Source of the DNA: Aquificaceae bacterium
GTDB taxonomy: Bacteria; Aquificota; Aquificia; Aquificales; Aquificaceae
NCBI GenBank assembly: GCA_015490105.1
Contig: WFYK01000041.1
Coordinates: 1-9,275 of the forward strand
DNA length: 9,275 bases
Direction: 5' to 3'
Shown in pieces: positions 5,676 through 9,275 of this stretch; within the stretch, counting starts at the first letter, position 1; every line of letters starts with the position of its first letter. A program made the translations under genes and the position numbers. The notes beneath the pieces are model-generated. The model made no database searches and was not told the DNA's origin. It saw only the letters and a program-made list of their open reading frames with translations.

Positions 5676-7327
5676 GACTGCTGGCTCTTTTTCTGATCCT
5701 CGTTTCAACAAGTTTTTCCTCAAGTTTTTACTACTTTGACTACTTCATGTGTGCTTATTTACTTAGGGAACCCGCAAAGGCAAAGTCTTACTGTCTCAGA
5801 GCCTTAAAGGAAAAACCCACAAAAACACTTTACATGGATACTATCAGGGTTTTGGCTACTACAAAAGACAAGAAGGTAGCCTTGAGAGTTGCCAAGGAGT
5901 TTTTAAGAGCTTATCCGGATATACCAGAGCCTTATCTTACCCTCTACAGCCTGTATAGGACCTTGGGGAAAAAAGATCAAGCTTTCAAGATAATACGCGA
6001 AGCCTTTGAAAAGTTCCCCGATAGAAAAGAGGTTCTCATCTTCATAGCGGATGAGTATCTCAAAAGAAATCAAATAGAGAAAGCCCAAGAAGCAATAGAG
6101 AGGCTTGCCCGTCTTTCTCCAAACAACCCTTTCCCTTATTACCTTCTGGGCCAGATATATCTGAGCAGAGGTCAAGTAACTAAAGCCATAGAGTTTTTAA
6201 CAAAAGCTCTCGAAATAAACAAAACCTTCGAGGGTGCTTTTGTGACCCTCGGAAAGATTTATGAAAACAGAAAAGAATACGGTCGTGCGGAGGATCTATA
6301 CAAGAGCATTTTGGAAAAGGAGCCTAACAATCTGACCGCTTTGGAGAAACTCGCCCAACTTTACATGGTTCTCGGACGTTTTGAAGAGGCAAAGAACATC
6401 TACGAAAAACTTCTAAAGCTCAAACCGGAAACTTACCAATACCGCCAAGGGCTTGCTATGGCTCTTTTGAGACTCGGTAAATTCAAGGAAGCTAAAAGTA
6501 TTTTGGAAGCACTTTACGAGGAACGACCCAACGATCTTAACGTTGCCTACTCTTACGCAATAGCGCTTGAAATGACCGGGGAGTTCAAAAAGGCCTATGA
6601 GATATACAGACGGATTTACTCCCTGATACCAAAAAACGAAAAGGTAATAGAGAGGATAGCGGGGGTTTTGATCGCTCTCAAGCGCTTTGATGAAGCCAAA
6701 GATTTCATAAGGCAGGGACTAAATTTGAACCCTTCAAACGTAAGACTCCTTTTGATGAAGGCTAACGTAGCCTTCGAGGAAAAGGATTATCGATCTTCTC
6801 TGGAAGCCCTTTCAAAAGTGGTTGAAATAAACCCAAAAGAATACAGAGCCTACTTTTGGATGGCCATAGCTTACGATATGATAGGGGATATTCAAAAAGC
6901 GGAAGAATACTACAGAAAAGCTCTATCCTTGAATCCAGAAGACCCGGACATATACAACCATTTGGGATATTCCCTGCTACTTTGGTATGGAAAGGATAGG
7001 GTGGATGAGGCGGAAAGGCTTATAAGAAAGGCTCTCTCTATGGACCCTGACAATCCCGCTTATATAGACAGCATGGGGTGGGTTTATTTCCTCAAGGGCC
7101 AATATGATCTCGCTATTCAGTATCTCCTTGATGCGCTATTTAAGGTTTACGACGATCCCGTGGTTAACGAGCACGTGGGTGACGTCCTCCTTAAGATGGG
7201 CTTTAAAGACTCAGCCCTGAGATATTACTTGAAAGCTCTCAGGCTCCTCGAAGAGGGCAAAGAAGGAGAGAAAGGTCAAAAGGAAAGGCTCTTGAAAAAA
7301 ATCAACGAATTGAAACCCTCCATTTAG
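5672..7327 (+). CDS. Exported tetratricopeptide-repeat protein, LbcA-like
   Basis: A 551-residue protein built almost wholly of TPR repeats, about 13 of them from residue 50 to 525 (for example AEDLYKSILEKEPNN, AEEYYRKALSLNPEDP and AERLIRKALSMDPDNP). The N-terminus (Arg2, then a hydrophobic run to about residue 12, then STSFSSS) looks like a cleavable Sec signal peptide, without a lipobox, so it is probably periplasmic. The C-terminal blocks IYNHLGYSLL, AYIDSMGWVYFLKGQYDLAIQ and DDPVVNEHVGDVLLKMG are characteristic of a TPR family of Gram-negative bacteria that includes Pseudomonas LbcA (PA4667), the partner of the CtpA protease; this is recalled, not searched. Its start overlaps the usp stop (ATGA) and follows AAGGAAGGTG, a good ribosome site. 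Its TAG stop interlocks with the pth stop on the other strand. TPR and export are sure; orthology to LbcA is tentative. Confidence 0.85.
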   Translation: MRLLALFLILVSTSFSSSFYYFDYFMCAYLLREPAKAKSYCLRALKEKPTKTLYMDTIRVLATTKDKKVALRVAKEFLRAYPDIPEPYLTLYSLYRTLGKKDQAFKIIREAFEKFPDRKEVLIFIADEYLKRNQIEKAQEAIERLARLSPNNPFPYYLLGQIYLSRGQVTKAIEFLTKALEINKTFEGAFVTLGKIYENRKEYGRAEDLYKSILEKEPNNLTALEKLAQLYMVLGRFEEAKNIYEKLLKLKPETYQYRQGLAMALLRLGKFKEAKSILEALYEERPNDLNVAYSYAIALEMTGEFKKAYEIYRRIYSLIPKNEKVIERIAGVLIALKRFDEAKDFIRQGLNLNPSNVRLLLMKANVAFEEKDYRSSLEALSKVVEINPKEYRAYFWMAIAYDMIGDIQKAEEYYRKALSLNPEDPDIYNHLGYSLLLWYGKDRVDEAERLIRKALSMDPDNPAYIDSMGWVYFLKGQYDLAIQYLLDALFKVYDDPVVNEHVGDVLLKMGFKDSALRYYLKALRLLEEGKEGEKGQKERLLKKINELKPSI

Positions 7328-7896
7328 ATATCCTTCCTGTTGCAAAACTCCATCACCTCTTCAGGAGAAAGCTCCAAGGATCTGACGATGCATTCAGAAG
7401 CTTTCTCAATAGCTCTATCGATCAGAGGCTTTTGATCAGGGTCAAAGGGAGAAAGAACGTAGTTGACCACCTGATCCTTCCTTTTGGGTCTCCCTATGCC
7501 TATCCTCAGGCGGGGGAACTTTTGAGTTTTTATGTTTTTTATTATCGACTCCATACCTTTGTGCCCTCCGGAGCTACCCTCAAGGCGTAGCCTTGTCATG
7601 CCAACGGGAAGATCCAAATCGTCGTAGACAACGATCATGTTCTGAGGTTCTAAGGAAAACTCCTCTAAAAGGTTTACCACCGCAAGGCCAGAGTTGTTCA
7701 TATAAGTGAGTGGCTTTGCCAGAAGGACTTCCCTTCCGAGGACTTTACCTTTAAATAGCTCCGAAAGACATTGTTTCCCGAGACGTTTGGCTTTGAGTCT
7801 TTTTACAAGTGCATCTATTACCATAAAACCTACGTTGTGGCGGGTGTTCTCATATTCCCTCCCCGGATTACCCAGACCTATAACGAGTTTTATCAT
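7324..7896 (-). CDS. pth: Peptidyl-tRNA hydrolase (bacterial Pth)
   Basis: Cleaves the ester bond of peptidyl-tRNAs released from stalled ribosomes, freeing tRNA for reuse. The 190 residues match the usual family length. Seen: GLGNPGREYENTRHNVGF (7-24) with N10 and catalytic H20, YMNNSG (65-70) with N68, YDDLDLPVG (91-99) with the conserved Asp D93, and SSGGHKG (108-114) followed by RLRIGIGRP (129-137). Residue K113 occupies the place of N114 in the Escherichia coli enzyme (GGHNG); I regard this as a family variation, not damage. The ATG overlaps the rplY stop by 4 bases (ATGA), indicating a two-gene unit with coupled translation; no independent ribosome site is seen. Confidence 0.97.
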   Translation of the reverse strand: MIKLVIGLGNPGREYENTRHNVGFMVIDALVKRLKAKRLGKQCLSELFKGKVLGREVLLAKPLTYMNNSGLAVVNLLEEFSLEPQNMIVVYDDLDLPVGMTRLRLEGSSGGHKGMESIIKNIKTQKFPRLRIGIGRPKRKDQVVNYVLSPFDPDQKPLIDRAIEKASECIVRSLELSPEEVMEFCNRKDI

Positions 7897-8498
7897 TCAG
7901 AAGTTTGTTGAGTTTCCTCCTCTTGAGGTTGTTCCTCTTCCGTTACTTCCTCAGCTTCAGGTTCTATCACAACCGCCACCGTTTCTTCAGGGTTATCTAT
8001 AACGACACAGCCTTCGGGAACGGATATATCTCTCACGTGGAGGGCGTCTCCGAGGCCGAGATTTGACACATCGACGGTTATCTTATCGGGTATACTGGTA
8101 GGCTTCGCTTTTATAGTAAGGGAGTGCATAACCGCTTCGAAAGTTCCACCCATTTCAACACCCGCGGGTGTCCCAACAAACTCCAAGGGAACTTCAACTT
8201 CTATCTCGGTAACGTTAGCAAGATCGTAAAGGTCGACGTGAATAGGATCGTCTCCCAACCAACCGAACTGAACATCTTTAAGGATGCAAACCTTCTTCTG
8301 ACCGTTTATCTCAACGTCCATCAAGAAGGTCTCTCCGTGGGGCAGAGAAAGAAAGTCGTTCACACTCATCCAAGCGTGGACGTTCTCCACACCTTTGCCG
8401 TAGATCTCGACGGGGATAAAACCCTGTTTTCTCATCCTCTTCGTTTCACTCTTCTTTCCGGGGGTCCTTTCCTTGAGCTTTACGCTTACCCTTTTCAT
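7893..8498 (-). CDS. rplY: 50S ribosomal protein L25, long TL5/CTC form
   Basis: L25 binds 5S rRNA in the large ribosomal subunit. With the start at 8498 the protein has 201 residues: an N-terminal L25 domain (1-91, including KRMRKQGFIPVEIYGKG and DDPIHVDLY), a TL5-type C-terminal beta domain (about 100-180, including PLEFVGTPAGVEMGG), and a strongly acidic Glu/Gln tail (181-201). This is the two-domain form, as in Thermus TL5 and Bacillus Ctc; the short Escherichia coli form has about 94 residues. The frame is open to an ATG at 8519, but that start would place the promoter's TATAAT inside the coding region (Met-Cys-Tyr-Asn), so the inner ATG at 8498 (MKRVSVKLKE) is right. It has no Shine-Dalgarno; the -10 box ends 9 nt upstream, predicting a nearly leaderless mRNA. 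Co-transcribed with pth. Confidence 0.96.
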   Translation of the reverse strand: MKRVSVKLKERTPGKKSETKRMRKQGFIPVEIYGKGVENVHAWMSVNDFLSLPHGETFLMDVEINGQKKVCILKDVQFGWLGDDPIHVDLYDLANVTEIEVEVPLEFVGTPAGVEMGGTFEAVMHSLTIKAKPTSIPDKITVDVSNLGLGDALHVRDISVPEGCVVIDNPEETVAVVIEPEAEEVTEEEQPQEEETQQTSE

Positions 8499-8507
8499 GG
8501 CCAAAAA

Positions 8508-8516
8508 ATTATAGCA
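8508..8516 (-). promoter_or_regulatory. Extended -10 promoter of rplY-pth
   Basis: The minus strand reads TGC-TATAAT (TGC at 8516-8514, hexamer at 8513-8508), a perfect extended -10 box, 9 bases before the rplY ATG. No good -35 is found at 16-18 bases; that region (about 8530-8536) is the T-rich tail of the upstream terminator. The perfect TGnTATAAT could compensate. The predicted start of transcription is 1-3 bases before the ATG. Confidence 0.7.
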
Positions 8517-8523
8517 CACTCAG

Positions 8524-8553
8524 AAATAAAGAAAAGGGGGCCTTCAGGCCCCC
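8524..8553 (-). terminator. Rho-independent terminator of the cytochrome oxidase operon
   Basis: On the minus strand a perfect 7-bp stem GGGGGCC / GGCCCCC (8553-8547 and 8542-8536) with a TGAA loop is followed by a T-rich tail, TTTTCTTTATTT (8535-8524). It lies 37 bases after the stop of the oxidase subunit gene and just before the rplY promoter. On the plus strand the stem is followed by CAAAG rather than T's or U's, so it acts leftward. Confidence 0.88.
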
Positions 8554-8589
8554 AAAGAGGAGAACAGCTCAGGAGGTTGCTCCGGCTTT

Positions 8590-9275
8590 TCAAAAGGCGG
8601 GAGGAGCGCCGTATTTATAGGGGTGGTAGTCGGGTTCAACCTTAGGAGGTTTGTCTCCGAAGTTGTCCACGGGTGCGGGAGAATCTACCCTCCACTCGAG
8701 GGATTGTGAATTCCACGGGTTGGCGGGAGCCTTCTCACCGCTGAGGAGTCCCTTGATGATACCTATGGTGAAGATGAGGACACCTATTCCCAGTATAACC
8801 GCACCCACGGTTTGAATCTGGTGAAGGGTTACCCACTCGGGTATGGGAGGATAGTCAGGATACCTTCTGGGGTTACCGAGCATACCCACGACCATCTGGA
8901 AGAAGTAAAAGAGGTTAGCACCTATGAATACTAAGATGAAGCTGAGTTTTCCAAAGCCTTCGGGATACATCTTTCCGGTCATCTTGGGGAACCAGTAGAT
9001 GATCGCACCGAAGAGTCCCAAGGTAAGGGCCATTCCAAGAACGTAGTGGAAGTGACCCACTATGAACAGGGAGTCGGATATTCCAAGGTCTATAGCTACC
9101 ATAGCGTTGGGAATTCCGGTAAGTCCTCCTATGAGGAACATAAAGATTCCACCGAGAGCGTAAAGCATGGGAGATCTAAGGATGATGGCTCCTCCGTGAA
9201 GGGTAGCTATCCAGTTGAAGATCTTTATTCCGGTGGGAACCGCTATAAGGATAGTCGTGTAAGACATTAGAACCC
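8590..9275 (-). CDS. coxA: Cytochrome c oxidase subunit I (haem-copper oxidase), C-terminal part (cut by right edge)
   Basis: The oxygen-reducing, proton-pumping subunit of a haem-copper terminal oxidase in the inner membrane. The frame is open to the right edge (VLMSYTTILIAV...), so the ATG at 9267 is internal and about 228 residues of the C-terminus are present, of a usual 520-600. Seen: PTGIKIFNWIATLHGG, carrying the Thr and Lys typical of the K proton channel (helix VIII); GHFHYVLGMA, with the haem a3 and haem a histidines (helix X); and GNPRRYPDYP, the loop between helices XI and XII. About five membrane segments are visible, matching helices VIII-XII, then a Pro-rich hydrophilic tail of about 50 residues ending PYKYGAPPAF. 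The A-family is favoured by PTGIK and RRYPDYP; the D-channel residues lie outside. A strong terminator follows. Confidence 0.95.
   Translation of the reverse strand, partial: VLMSYTTILIAVPTGIKIFNWIATLHGGAIILRSPMLYALGGIFMFLIGGLTGIPNAMVAIDLGISDSLFIVGHFHYVLGMALTLGLFGAIIYWFPKMTGKMYPEGFGKLSFILVFIGANLFYFFQMVVGMLGNPRRYPDYPPIPEWVTLHQIQTVGAVILGIGVLIFTIGIIKGLLSGEKAPANPWNSQSLEWRVDSPAPVDNFGDKPPKVEPDYHPYKYGAPPAF

Noticed and set aside
8536..8553. Hairpin considered as a plus-strand terminator or a leader element of rplY
   Set aside because: The T-rich side is only on the minus strand, and the rplY promoter lies downstream of it, so it is not in the rplY message.
8124..8645. Plus-strand open frame of 173 codons across rplY, its promoter and the terminator
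   Set aside because: It runs through the hairpin terminator and opposite rplY; no family resemblance and no translation signal.

Overview
The window looks like a chromosomal segment of a thermophilic, oxygen-respiring bacterium, most likely of the order Aquificales. Three things suggest this. NuoE and NuoF resemble my recollection of the Aquifex aeolicus proteins closely. A TtuA-type tRNA thiolase, typical of thermophiles, is present. The proteins are rich in Lys and Glu, and base composition is moderate. The placement is inferred from recall, not from a search. I see no mobile element, tRNA, rRNA, CRISPR array or sign of recent transfer. The segment is densely packed housekeeping DNA with no gene-free stretch over about 100 bases.

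Layout. From 3965 leftward (minus strand) runs nuoE-nuoF-ttuA-purL: two subunits of the NADH-oxidising arm of complex I, a tRNA 2-thiolation enzyme, and the N-terminal part of FGAM synthase, cut by the left edge. Rightward from the same divergent gap (plus strand) runs suhB-usp-TPR: an inositol-monophosphatase-family phosphatase, a double-domain universal stress protein, and an exported protein of about 13 TPR repeats. This unit collides head-on with a minus-strand pair, rplY-pth (ribosomal protein L25/TL5 and peptidyl-tRNA hydrolase); the stop codons of TPR and pth interlock. Upstream of rplY lie a strong hairpin terminator and, at the right edge, the C-terminal part of subunit I of a haem-copper cytochrome oxidase.

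How the genes fit together. NuoE/NuoF feed electrons from NADH into the respiratory chain, and the oxidase fragment is the oxygen-reducing end. TtuA, L25 and Pth serve translation: tRNA stabilisation, 5S rRNA binding and peptidyl-tRNA recycling. PurL serves purine synthesis. I see no single new biological system. The observations most worth following are: (1) a shared extended -10 box placed 9 nt before the ATG of both nuoE and rplY, predicting almost leaderless mRNAs; (2) the TPR/pth/rplY neighbourhood, which recalls the lbcA(PA4667)-...-rplY-pth region of Pseudomonas; (3) a nuoEF pair separated from nuoG and joined to ttuA. Several start codons are corrected from ribosome-binding-site or promoter positions (nuoF, usp, rplY, suhB).
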